Below are positions 1 to 7,406 of a DNA stretch of 13,629 nucleotides, piece after piece; the first letter of the stretch is position 1, and each line of letters begins with the position of its first letter. Under the pieces are notes generated by a model. The model did no database searches and had not been told where the DNA came from. It worked only from the letters and a program-made list of their open reading frames with translations. Made by a program: the position numbers and the translations under genes. This DNA comes from CAYTID01 sp964437735 (lineage in GTDB: Bacteria; Bacteroidota; Ignavibacteria; UBA10030; BY39): positions 1-13,629 of the forward strand of contig CAYTID010000061.1 of NCBI GenBank assembly GCA_964437735.1, written 5' to 3'.

Positions 1-41
1 GATACACAATAATTGTAATTTCATTATGAAATAGGATTCAA

Positions 42-72
42 TTGCAGGGCGATTTGACAAATCGCCCTGCAA
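42..72. terminator. Perfect inverted repeat just after the stop of the minus-strand barrel gene; possible terminator
   Basis: Bases 42-55 and 59-72 are exact reverse complements, giving a 14-bp stem with a 3-base loop (56-58). The structure starts two bases beyond the stop codon of the minus-strand gene that ends at 75, the usual place for a terminator. Neither side has a clean T tract: the minus strand continues TTGAATCCTATTTC. It may therefore be a weak or factor-assisted terminator, an mRNA 3'-end stabiliser, or a palindromic repeat unit. Confidence 0.5.
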
Positions 73-74
73 GA

Positions 75-521
75 TTACTCAAAAAAATACCTTGCCCCGA
101 TCGCTCCGTTCATGTTAAAACTTGTTCCGGGAATGATATCAAATACCGGAGCAATTTCCACGAAGAAATCTAAAGGAGCGGATTTTAGAAAATATCCCAC
201 ACCAAACACTCCTCTTACACCAAGTTTCGAATCATCCTTTTTCCCGAACTTTATCCGTCCGCCAACGCCATAATAAACCGGAATCTGTTCTTCGGTTTTG
301 ATTAAATCGAACGAATGCCACAAGTAATCGGCGTGAAAATGCATTGACGGACTTTTATAATATGACCAGGCTAAACCTGCGTCGATTGCATTAGTCTCAT
401 TCATCCATGATTTTAAGCTTATTCCTGTCGGTTCACCCAGCATCACTCCAACGCCAAATCCCTTTTCCTGTGAATATGAGATTGAGAGAGAAAATAAAAA
501 CAGAATAATATATTTTTTCAT
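75..521 (-). CDS. Small predicted outer-membrane beta-barrel protein (148 aa)
   Basis: No named family is recognised. The chosen start is the ATG at 521, giving the protein start MKKYIILFLFSLSISYSQ: a lysine pair, a hydrophobic core and a likely signal-peptidase site after about residue 18. An AGGAA lies seven bases upstream of this ATG. A longer frame opening at 581 would put about 20 unrelated residues in front of the signal peptide. The mature part (about 130 residues) is rich in Gly and aromatics in alternating patterns (GVGVMLGEPTGISLKSW, GVGGRIKFG, GVRGVFGVGYF, GAIGARYFF), as expected of short amphipathic beta strands, and it ends near an aromatic pair. Inference: a small 6- to 8-stranded outer-membrane barrel of unknown role. 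It is transcribed divergently from tsaD and ends at the hairpin 42-72. Confidence 0.7.
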   Translation of the reverse strand: MKKYIILFLFSLSISYSQEKGFGVGVMLGEPTGISLKSWMNETNAIDAGLAWSYYKSPSMHFHADYLWHSFDLIKTEEQIPVYYGVGGRIKFGKKDDSKLGVRGVFGVGYFLKSAPLDFFVEIAPVFDIIPGTSFNMNGAIGARYFFE

Positions 522-613
522 CGTCGTTCCTAATTGTTCCGAAATTTGATAGAAGATAGAAAAAAAATTTTCGGGTTGCAAATATTGTGAAATTTTTATT
601 TATTAACGGAGTT

Positions 614-1639
614 ATGATAGTATTAGGAATCGAATCGTCTTGCGATGAAACCTCAGCGGCAGTAATGGTTGACGGAGAAATTAAATCAAATGTAATTTCT
701 TCTCAATTTATACACCATAAATACGGTGGAATTGTGCCGGAGCTGGCTTCGAGAGCGCATCAAAAATTAATAATCCCTGTTGTTGATGAATCTCTTAAAA
801 TCGCAGGCGTATCTAAAGAAAGGCTAAATGGAGTTGCTGTCACTTATGGTCCGGGCTTGATCGGTGCGCTGCTTGTCGGTTTGAATTTCGCAAAAGCTTT
901 TGCATACAGTCTTAATATTCCTTTACTTGGCGTAAATCATATGCAAGCGCATTTGTATTCAAATTTCATCGGAAAAAATAAACCGAATTATCCATTTATT
1001 TGTCTGATTGTTTCGGGCGGACATACTCAAATAGTTTTTGTCAGAGAACCTTTTAAGCATGAACTTTTAGGTGAAACTTTGGACGATGCAGCAGGTGAAG
1101 CGTTTGATAAAGTTGCAAAAATGTTAGGTCTTGGATTTCCCGGTGGACCCAAAATCGACCAGATGGCAAAAAGGGGAGATCCACGATATGTAAAATTTCC
1201 CCGTGCATGTCTTCAGGAAAATAGTTTTGAATTCAGCTTCAGCGGTATCAAAACATCTGTTTTATATTGGTTAAAGAACAGAGGATATTATCCTTTGAAA
1301 GAAGAAAAAAAAATTGATAAAGATAGATTACCCGACTTATGCGCTAGCTTTCAAGCCGCTGTTGTAGATGTTTTGATAGAGAAAACAATGAATGCCGTCG
1401 AAAAATATAATGTTCATGATGTAGCTGTATCAGGGGGTGTTTCTGCTAATTCAGAATTAAGATCAAGGTTGGCGAAAGTATGTCAGGAAAAGAAAATTAA
1501 TCTTTTTATTCCGGAGCTTGAATATTGTACTGACAACGGCGCCATGATAGCGATTGTGGGTAATATGCTTCTCGAACGCGGGATGGTTTCTGATTACGAA
1601 TTAAATGCAGTTGCCAATCTAAACATTACTGATAATTGA
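614..1639 (+). CDS. tsaD: tRNA N6-adenosine threonylcarbamoyltransferase TsaD
   Basis: TsaD transfers the threonylcarbamoyl group from threonylcarbamoyl-AMP to A37 of ANN-decoding tRNAs (t6A), working in the cytoplasm with TsaB and TsaE. The protein (341 aa from this start) has the Kae1/TsaD ASKHA-fold signatures: the N-terminal LGIESSCDETSAAV phosphate loop, GGIVPELASRAH, the metal-binding pair in NHMQAH (His109, His113), SGGHTQ (about 134-139), GEAFDKVAKMLGL, SFSGIKTS, SGGVSAN (about 273-279), and CTDNGAMIA with the third metal ligand Asp307. The start was chosen at ATG 614 because family members begin directly with M-x-x-LGIE. A GTG at 587 would add nine atypical residues and lacks an SD site. 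A GGAG precedes 614 but is only two bases away. The next gene begins three bases after the stop, so they are probably cotranscribed. No key residue is missing. Confidence 0.97.
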   Translation: MIVLGIESSCDETSAAVMVDGEIKSNVISSQFIHHKYGGIVPELASRAHQKLIIPVVDESLKIAGVSKERLNGVAVTYGPGLIGALLVGLNFAKAFAYSLNIPLLGVNHMQAHLYSNFIGKNKPNYPFICLIVSGGHTQIVFVREPFKHELLGETLDDAAGEAFDKVAKMLGLGFPGGPKIDQMAKRGDPRYVKFPRACLQENSFEFSFSGIKTSVLYWLKNRGYYPLKEEKKIDKDRLPDLCASFQAAVVDVLIEKTMNAVEKYNVHDVAVSGGVSANSELRSRLAKVCQEKKINLFIPELEYCTDNGAMIAIVGNMLLERGMVSDYELNAVANLNITDN

Positions 1640-1642
1640 ATT

Positions 1643-3451
1643 ATGGCAAAAGTACAAAAACCGCAAAATAACAAGTTTGTTAAGTTTGACATTCCATTAA
1701 AAAATGTTAATTACCTTTTGGTATTATTGTGTCTTGCCTGTACAGGTTTTTTGATTTACGCTTTATGGTACAGCTTCAACCTCAATGGTTTTTTCGGATT
1801 CACATTAGATGATTCATGGATTCACTTGCAGTTTGCTAAAAATTTGAACGAATACGGAAGTTTCTCTTATTTTAAAAATGAAAACGTAACAGCCGGATCG
1901 ACAGCTCCACTATTTACATTTCTGCTTGCGGCAGGATTGTTTATTACAAAAAATGAAATGTTGTTAAGTTATTTTTTTGGAATATTATTCTTTTCAGGGT
2001 CGGTCTATTATTTCTTTAAATTATTAATGGAAGTTTTTAATAAATCGATAATTATAGCGCTAGCGGGTTCAATACTCTTGGTGTTGGAACCTCGTTTGGT
2101 TTGGGTTTCTCTATCGGGCATGGAAACTACTTTCGCGATATTTTTATTGCTCTCTTCTTTATATTATTATCGAACAAAAAAAAATATTTTGTTCGGCATC
2201 TGTGCAGGATTTTTATTATGGGTCAGGCCCGAAGCAATTATTTTATTTGGCGCTTACGCCTCAGATATTTTATACCACAAATATTGGATAAAAAAGGTTT
2301 CAAAAAATAAAACACAGCCATTAAACGATATAAAATGGATATTACCGTCAATAATTATTATTTCAATATTATCGGTGATTTATGTTACAATGAATTTATA
2401 TCTTTCAGGGTCTATCTTCCCGAATACCTTTTCAGCAAAAATTAAATATTACTCAGGAGGATCGACAGATTACTGGAAGCAGCTTTTGGAATTTATTACT
2501 TCAAAACAATTAATTCCTTTTGCAATATTTATTGGGATCGGGATTATATATTCCTTAACAAATATTGTAAAACGTAAAACTGAAAGCTCGATTGTCTTTT
2601 TAGTTTGGATTGCCGGAATGGTACTCGCTTATAATTTGTATCTTCCTTATCTTTATCAGAAAGGAAGATATCTCATGCCTATATTGCCATTATTAATTAT
2701 TTTTGGTTTATCCGGTTTAATAGTGACTATTAATTTTATAACAGATAAATTTTCTTCACTCTCTAAACGTGCCGGATATCTCTATTTGACCTCAGTGATA
2801 ATGATTATCTTTATATTTCAAAGCGGGTTCGGCTCAATTAAAATGATCGATGAATATTCACGCGATTGCAAATATATCAATGACCGGCAGGTGATTACTG
2901 CAAAGTGGTTGAAGAATAATCTCCCAGAAAACGCTGTTATCGCAACTCATGACGTTGGTGCGATTGCGTATTACTCGGAAAGAAAAATTGTCGATATGGT
3001 AGGACTTGTTTCGCCAGACATGATAGAAAATATAGGCAGCTATGATAAGTTGTTAAGATTCCTGAATTCAAAGGGGGTAACACATATTTCCGTATTGCGG
3101 AATTGGTTTCATATCGGGAATCAAAACAGATTATATAACACCGATCTCCGATATCCGGAAATTATGGAAGTGTTCGAATACTCACGTGACAAAATCGTTT
3201 TTGTTCCCGCCGATGTGGATATTATGAATAATAATGCCAGATATCTATTATCAACAGGACAGTTCCGTCAGGCAGGATTGGTTTTGGATCAATCGTTAAG
3301 AAGATTTTCCGGTTATGATGACACTCATTATTTAATGGGATTGGCACTTGAAAAAAACGGTAATCATGAAATGGCGAAAGAAAATTATCGAAAAGCTCTG
3401 CTCCTTAATCCATACAATAAAGCAGCTGAAATTGAGTTAAGTAAATTTTAA
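1643..3451 (+). CDS. GT-C type polytopic membrane glycosyltransferase with C-terminal TPR
   Basis: This 602-residue protein has many hydrophobic segments between residues 23 and 395, each about 20 residues long, consistent with roughly ten or more membrane spans. The first extracytoplasmic loop carries an acidic pair in FTLDDSWIHLQFAKNL (Asp56-Asp57), the hallmark position for the catalytic or metal-binding acid of GT-C glycosyltransferases that use polyprenyl-phosphate sugar donors. VRPEA (about 194-198) and the later soluble stretch THDVGAIAYYSERKIVDMVG (435-454) also recur in this superfamily. The soluble C-terminal part (about 400-602) ends with one or two TPR-like helical hairpins (about 527-600, including HYLMGLALEKNGNHEMAKEN). 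Inference: it transfers a sugar on the periplasmic side onto a glycan, lipid or protein, and the TPR may hold a partner. Donor and acceptor cannot be read from sequence. It lies three bases after tsaD, without a visible SD. Confidence 0.8.
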   Translation: MAKVQKPQNNKFVKFDIPLKNVNYLLVLLCLACTGFLIYALWYSFNLNGFFGFTLDDSWIHLQFAKNLNEYGSFSYFKNENVTAGSTAPLFTFLLAAGLFITKNEMLLSYFFGILFFSGSVYYFFKLLMEVFNKSIIIALAGSILLVLEPRLVWVSLSGMETTFAIFLLLSSLYYYRTKKNILFGICAGFLLWVRPEAIILFGAYASDILYHKYWIKKVSKNKTQPLNDIKWILPSIIIISILSVIYVTMNLYLSGSIFPNTFSAKIKYYSGGSTDYWKQLLEFITSKQLIPFAIFIGIGIIYSLTNIVKRKTESSIVFLVWIAGMVLAYNLYLPYLYQKGRYLMPILPLLIIFGLSGLIVTINFITDKFSSLSKRAGYLYLTSVIMIIFIFQSGFGSIKMIDEYSRDCKYINDRQVITAKWLKNNLPENAVIATHDVGAIAYYSERKIVDMVGLVSPDMIENIGSYDKLLRFLNSKGVTHISVLRNWFHIGNQNRLYNTDLRYPEIMEVFEYSRDKIVFVPADVDIMNNNARYLLSTGQFRQAGLVLDQSLRRFSGYDDTHYLMGLALEKNGNHEMAKENYRKALLLNPYNKAAEIELSKF

Positions 3452-3482
3452 ATGAAAATTAATAAAACTATTACCAAACGCT

Positions 3483-4511
3483 GTGGCTAAGAAAAAAAGA
3501 TTTAAAAAATATTTTCTGACATTCACTCTGTTAATATTTTTGGTAACGAGTATTTTCGTTTATTATACATTCTTCGCAGTAAAGTATTTTGAAGGAGAAA
3601 AAATTATTATAGTTTCGAAGGGTATGTCGCTGAATCAAGTTGCTGACAGCTTAGAGGCAAACGGGATTATTCGGAGTAAATTTTTATTTGGATTGGCAGG
3701 AAAATATCTCGGACTTGAAAAAAGAATCCGCGCAGGGAAATATCTTTTTCATGAAGGCTTAAGTAATCTCGAGATTTTAAAAGACTTGAAAACCGGCAAT
3801 TCCGCTTTGTTGATAAGCGTAACCATTCCCGAAGGACTCAGAATTATTGATCAGTCAAAACTATTTTCTAAAATATTAGGAGTCGATTCTGCAAAACTAA
3901 CAAAATTGACATTTGATGAAGATTTTGTGAAGAGTCTCGGACATACGGAGGGCCATTTAGAAGGATTTCTGCTTCCCGACACGTACCATTTTTACTGGCA
4001 GACAGACGAGGAAGAAATAATCCGAAGACTCGTTGATGCATTTTGGAATTTTCTGAACGACAGTTTACAAGCAGATATTCAAATGCGTGGATTGTCGATA
4101 AAAGAAATATTAACAATGGCCTCGATTATTGAAGGGGAAACCAACCTGGATTCCGAACGGGCAAAGATAGCGGGTGTTTATTACAATAGATTAAGAAAAA
4201 AAATCCCTCTTCAGGCGGACCCAACAATTCAATATATTATAAAAGATAGTCCCCGTCGTTTGACTTACAGTGATTTGAAGATCAATTCGAGATATAACAC
4301 ATATTTATTTTCAGGTTTACCCCCCGGACCTATTAATAATCCCGGGAGAGCCTCAATATTAGCTGCGATATTTCCTGAAAAACATGATTATCTTTACTTT
4401 GTAGTTTCTTTAAAAGGCGGACATGAATTTAGTAAAACTTATGATGAACACCAGCGAGCGGTAAATAGATATCGTCGAATGAGAGATATTAAAATTTCGT
4501 CAGGGAATTAA
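3483..4511 (+). CDS. mltG: Endolytic murein transglycosylase MltG (YceG-like)
   Basis: MltG cleaves nascent peptidoglycan glycan strands at the outer face of the inner membrane and is thought to set their length. The 342-residue protein has a basic cytoplasmic start (MAKKKRFKKYF), one membrane helix (about 10-32), a LysM-like region (about 40-110, with VSKGMSLNQVADSLEANGII) and the YceG catalytic domain. The catalytic motif MASIIEGET places the essential glutamate at residue 217. It is followed by SERAKIAGVYYNRL, LQADPTIQY, YNTY, GLPPGPINNPG and YLYFV, all in family order. Length is normal. The start is a GTG with no SD, 31 bases after the glycosyltransferase. An ATG at 3452 directly after that stop opens a 12-codon frame that ends inside mltG (see findings). 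The first three plus-strand genes probably form one operon. Confidence 0.95.
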   Translation: MAKKKRFKKYFLTFTLLIFLVTSIFVYYTFFAVKYFEGEKIIIVSKGMSLNQVADSLEANGIIRSKFLFGLAGKYLGLEKRIRAGKYLFHEGLSNLEILKDLKTGNSALLISVTIPEGLRIIDQSKLFSKILGVDSAKLTKLTFDEDFVKSLGHTEGHLEGFLLPDTYHFYWQTDEEEIIRRLVDAFWNFLNDSLQADIQMRGLSIKEILTMASIIEGETNLDSERAKIAGVYYNRLRKKIPLQADPTIQYIIKDSPRRLTYSDLKINSRYNTYLFSGLPPGPINNPGRASILAAIFPEKHDYLYFVVSLKGGHEFSKTYDEHQRAVNRYRRMRDIKISSGN

Positions 4512-4676
4512 ATGATTAAAAAAAGAGGACAACCGCAACGTACTTACGAGAAAACCTTAAAAACATTTTTAATCCAATCCATAAAAATCAAATCTCGTTT
4601 TCCGCGCGATTGTCCTGGAGGCGCTATGAAAACAACTTTACTCTGTTGTCATAAATATTAACAAAATACTCATAAA
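4512..4676 (+). other. Intergenic region with inverted repeats and a possible short ORF
   Basis: This 165-base gap is the longest in the window. The segments 4526-4536 and 4606-4616 are complementary at 10 of 11 positions and could close a structure of about 90 bases. Inside it, 4558-4573 is an AT-only palindrome (TTAAAAA-CA-TTTTTAA). At 4617-4621 there is a GGAGG, four bases before an ATG at 4626 whose frame stops at 4659-4661 (11 codons, MKTTLLCCHKY). The same frame is open from an ATG at 4512, directly after the mltG stop, giving 49 codons in total. Bases 4625-4652 can also fold as TATGA..CAAC/GTTGTCATA with a three-base bulge. No known riboswitch or RNA consensus was recognised. It may hold the end of the mltG transcript and the leader of the next gene. 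Confidence 0.4.
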
Positions 4677-6389
4677 ATGGTTCCAAGAATATCAAAATCT
4701 CGAATAATTTTTCAAAAAATGCTTTTTATGGTTGTGTTTGGTACATTATTTATCAAATGTGCAGGGCAGTTTCCTCCACCGGGAGGACCGGAAGATACAA
4801 CACCTCCTCAAATTGTATTTAGTAACCCCGTATCAAATACGCTTTTCTTCAATGGCGATAAAATTTTTATCGAATTCAGTGAATATGTTGATCAGAGATC
4901 TGTACAGGGAGCAATTTTTGTCTCTCCCAGTCTGGGAGCCTTTGAATTTGATTGGTCCGGCAAAAATGTCGAAATTTCTTTTACTGAAAAACTTAAAGAA
5001 AACACCACTTATGTTGTGACCGTCGGAACGGATGTAAAAGATCGCCGAAGATCAAACAAAATGGCAGAAGCTTATTCGATAGCGTTTTCAACCGGAGCGG
5101 TCATTGATTCAGGCTCGATTGTTGGCAGGATATATGACGATGATCCTTTGGGGATCATGGTATTCGCGTATAAGGTTGCCGGAGAGAAGAAAGACACAAT
5201 TAATCCCATTATCAACAAGCCTGATTATATTACACAGGCAGGGAGAGACGGTTATTTTATTTTGCCATATTTATCCTTCAGTAAATACAGATTGTTTGCA
5301 GTAAAAGATGTGTATCGAAATTTATTATACGATCCACAAATTGATAAATTCAGCGCTGCAGGATTTGATACAGAAATTAATGAGAATAAACCTACTGTCA
5401 GCGGTCTCCAATTTATGCTTGCCATTGAAGATACATCGCCCCCGTTCCTGACCGAATTATTTCCACTTGATAAAAATAAAGTTATTGCCAGATTCAGTGA
5501 ACAGATTATGTTTTCAAAAATAAATAATTTCGATGTTGCCATCAGGGATACCTTATTAAAAACGTATTTGAATATATTTTCATATGAAATAATCGGTAAA
5601 AATTCAAATGAAATTATTTTTTCGACGGAAGATCAAGATACACTTTTTTATTCATTAACAATTTCGGGATTATCAGATAGTGTGGGGAATGAATTTGATA
5701 ATCAAAATTTTGTTAGAGGATTTCGCGGATCTGTCTTGGAGGATACAACGAAGCCGGAATTTTTGTCATTAAGCATTAAAGATAATTCGAAAAACATTCC
5801 ACTCCGACCGGAAATCATGTTTGAGTTTTCAGAGCCTATTAATGCATCTGCTCTCCGGAACGGGCTGGTAATAACGGATTCCGCAAAGAATACAATCAAA
5901 GGGGATTTTGTGTGGTACGGGGGAGCAAAAGTAAAATTTGTGCCGGTTGAAGAGTTATTGAGTTTATGCAAATATACAATTACTCTGGTGATGGATTCCA
6001 TAATCGACTTAAATTCAAATGCTTATAAAGATAGTATTTTTAATGTCAGGTTCGAGACAGTTAATTTTAAAAATTTAAGCGAAATGAAAATCAATGTTTC
6101 CGATTTGAGTGAAGGAAAATCGGAAACTCATTTGCTCGTAGAAAGGGTTGATTTAAAATCCGAAATTAAAAAATATTCAAAACTCCAAAATGATTCAGTT
6201 TTCGTAGTAAGGAATCTGGAAGAAGGGAAGTACGTATTATCGGCTTTTCGCGATTCGGATAGAAACGGAAAATACAGTTTTGGGAAAGCACATCCTTTCA
6301 AGCCATCAGAAACGTTTGAATTTTATCCTGATACCATAAAATTGCGGGCGCGCTGGCCAGTAGACGGGATTAATATCGAACTGAAATAA
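4677..6389 (+). CDS. Ig-like (Big_5/SbsA-type) domain lipoprotein
   Basis: A 570-residue exported protein of a type common in Bacteroidota-like genomes. A hydrophobic stretch (MLFMVVFGTLFIKC) ends at Cys28, followed by AGQFPPPGGPEDTTPP, the characteristic post-cysteine segment of this family, so it is most likely a lipoprotein. The residue before Cys is Lys, a non-classical lipobox. Three Big_5-like beta domains are visible, each with a TTPP/TSPP/TTKP start and an IEFSEY/ARFSEQ/FEFSEP core: about 41-139, 251-350 and 357-461. Between the first two is a region resembling a carboxypeptidase-regulatory or transthyretin-like fold (about 143-215). The C-terminus has a calcium-loop-like DSDRNGKYSFG (about 526-536) before RARWPVDGINIELK. 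The ATG at 4677 lacks an SD, and the ATGs at 4719 and 4728 are possible alternatives. The molecular role is unknown; a cell-surface or periplasmic structural role is inferred. Confidence 0.8.
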   Translation: MVPRISKSRIIFQKMLFMVVFGTLFIKCAGQFPPPGGPEDTTPPQIVFSNPVSNTLFFNGDKIFIEFSEYVDQRSVQGAIFVSPSLGAFEFDWSGKNVEISFTEKLKENTTYVVTVGTDVKDRRRSNKMAEAYSIAFSTGAVIDSGSIVGRIYDDDPLGIMVFAYKVAGEKKDTINPIINKPDYITQAGRDGYFILPYLSFSKYRLFAVKDVYRNLLYDPQIDKFSAAGFDTEINENKPTVSGLQFMLAIEDTSPPFLTELFPLDKNKVIARFSEQIMFSKINNFDVAIRDTLLKTYLNIFSYEIIGKNSNEIIFSTEDQDTLFYSLTISGLSDSVGNEFDNQNFVRGFRGSVLEDTTKPEFLSLSIKDNSKNIPLRPEIMFEFSEPINASALRNGLVITDSAKNTIKGDFVWYGGAKVKFVPVEELLSLCKYTITLVMDSIIDLNSNAYKDSIFNVRFETVNFKNLSEMKINVSDLSEGKSETHLLVERVDLKSEIKKYSKLQNDSVFVVRNLEEGKYVLSAFRDSDRNGKYSFGKAHPFKPSETFEFYPDTIKLRARWPVDGINIELK

Positions 6390-6905
6390 CTACTGTTGCT
6401 CTGTCGGGGGGATGATATTTTCTTTTGGTTTCGGCGGAGGATTTTTGACGATTTTATCCGGGACAATCCAGGAATTTTTGTATCCAAGATTAATAAGGTT
6501 TGTCATCGCTTCGTTTGCATGACCTCTTAATGGAAAATCACCTACTCTGACCTTGTAATAAGGAGATTCAAAAACCACATAGACCCAGTCCTCTTGAAGC
6601 AAAGTATTTAAATCACTTTTAAGTTTATTTGCTTCTTCGATTTCTTTTGTCATGAGTAACTGAACTCGGAATCCGTTAATTATATCAGGTTCGGTACTTA
6701 TCGGATCTTTTCGGGGAATATATTCATTAGCATGTTTTGACTTCTCCTTGTTGATATCGACTTCTTCATCAAATTCTGACGGATCGAAGGATTCTTCGTA
6801 GCGGGCAGCCAGATCGTTTTCTTTTGTCTCTTTTTCAGTCTCAGCGGAAGGGGCACAGGATAAAAAGCATACTACGTAAAAAATAAATATATTCTTTATA
6901 ATCAT
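6390..6905 (-). CDS. SPOR-domain lipoprotein, distal gene of the deoC operon
   Basis: A 171-residue protein with a short signal peptide ending in FLSC (Cys17), so probably a lipoprotein. It continues with an acidic, charged linker (about 20-75) and a C-terminal SPOR domain (about 78-152: FRVQLLMTKEIEEANKLKSD ... YYKVRVGDFPLRGHANEA ... NSWIVPDKI) before a proline-rich tail. SPOR domains bind glycan strands stripped of stem peptides, usually at the septum. The start ATG overlaps the stop of the upstream SPOR gene as ATGA (6902-6905), pointing to translational coupling. Its TAG stop at 6390-6392 touches the TAA of the convergent Ig-like gene with no base between. Lacking a catalytic domain, it probably acts as a peptidoglycan-binding envelope factor. 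It is clearly diverged in sequence from its neighbour. Confidence 0.82.
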   Translation of the reverse strand: MIIKNIFIFYVVCFLSCAPSAETEKETKENDLAARYEESFDPSEFDEEVDINKEKSKHANEYIPRKDPISTEPDIINGFRVQLLMTKEIEEANKLKSDLNTLLQEDWVYVVFESPYYKVRVGDFPLRGHANEAMTNLINLGYKNSWIVPDKIVKNPPPKPKENIIPPTEQQ

Positions 6906-7390
6906 TTTCTAATTTCTTTTCGTACATCGATTACAAAAGCATCGTAATATTCTTTATGCTTCTTCTTTAAATTATCTCGATATTCCCGTGCTGCGTCAAG
7001 TGAATTGAAATTACCAATCAGAATTCTATACCATCCCATCTGTTTATCGTAAATGTTGTAAATATCTTCGTTTAATTTATCCCTTGCTAATGAAGCAAAA
7101 AAGTATGCTTTTTCTTCAGTTCTAAAGGCTCCTATTTGCACCGAATATTCCTCTATGCTGCTTTTTATTGCCGGCTGCTTTGAATTCGGATCTGTTATCT
7201 TCGATTCAAAAGCCTTTTTTTGGTCGCTTTCAATTTTAACTTCAAGGGTATCGATCTTTGCAGGTTGGTCTGAGAAAGTGGTGTCCACGATAACGGGCAT
7301 GGAATATTCATTTTCATCCAAATTCTTTTCGGTTGTAGCACATCCAATAATTAATAAGAAAAATGGAAAAATAATTAAAATATTTTTCAT
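6902..7390 (-). CDS. SPOR-domain lipoprotein, middle gene of the deoC operon
   Basis: A 162-residue protein. Residues 1-17 form a lipoprotein signal (MKNILIIFPFFLLIIGC) with a good lipobox, IIGC, giving a lipidated Cys17. A polar linker (about 18-78) leads to a SPOR domain (about 81-157) with the usual first strand YSVQIGAFRTEEKA, the central WYRILIGNFNSLDAA turn and the final strand YDAFVIDV. This matches the SPOR pattern (VQ-x-GAF, R-x-x-x-G-F/P) more closely than the downstream copy does. The gene starts 16 bases after the deoC stop and overlaps the next SPOR gene by four bases, so all three are probably one transcript. Expected role: binding denuded septal glycan from the outer membrane. 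Any link to deoxyribose-phosphate metabolism is unexplained and may be only positional. Confidence 0.87.
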   Translation of the reverse strand: MKNILIIFPFFLLIIGCATTEKNLDENEYSMPVIVDTTFSDQPAKIDTLEVKIESDQKKAFESKITDPNSKQPAIKSSIEEYSVQIGAFRTEEKAYFFASLARDKLNEDIYNIYDKQMGWYRILIGNFNSLDAAREYRDNLKKKHKEYYDAFVIDVRKEIRK

Positions 7391-7406
7391 TCTTTTATCT
7401 GATTAT

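Noticed and set aside
522..581. Upstream extension of the first minus-strand barrel gene to 581
   Set aside because: It would put about 20 unrelated residues before a clear signal peptide; the ATG at 521 has an AGGAA at good spacing.
587..613. GTG start for tsaD at 587
   Set aside because: TsaD proteins begin right before LGIE; nine extra hydrophobic residues are atypical and no SD precedes the GTG.
4512..4676. Known riboswitch in the gap after mltG
   Set aside because: No consensus core of the common riboswitch classes (TPP, cobalamin, SAM, FMN, glycine) was recognised; only generic inverted repeats are visible.
6390..7390. SPOR proteins as amidases or lytic enzymes such as RlpA
   Set aside because: Both proteins contain only a lipoprotein signal, a charged linker and a SPOR domain; no DPBB or amidase motif is present.
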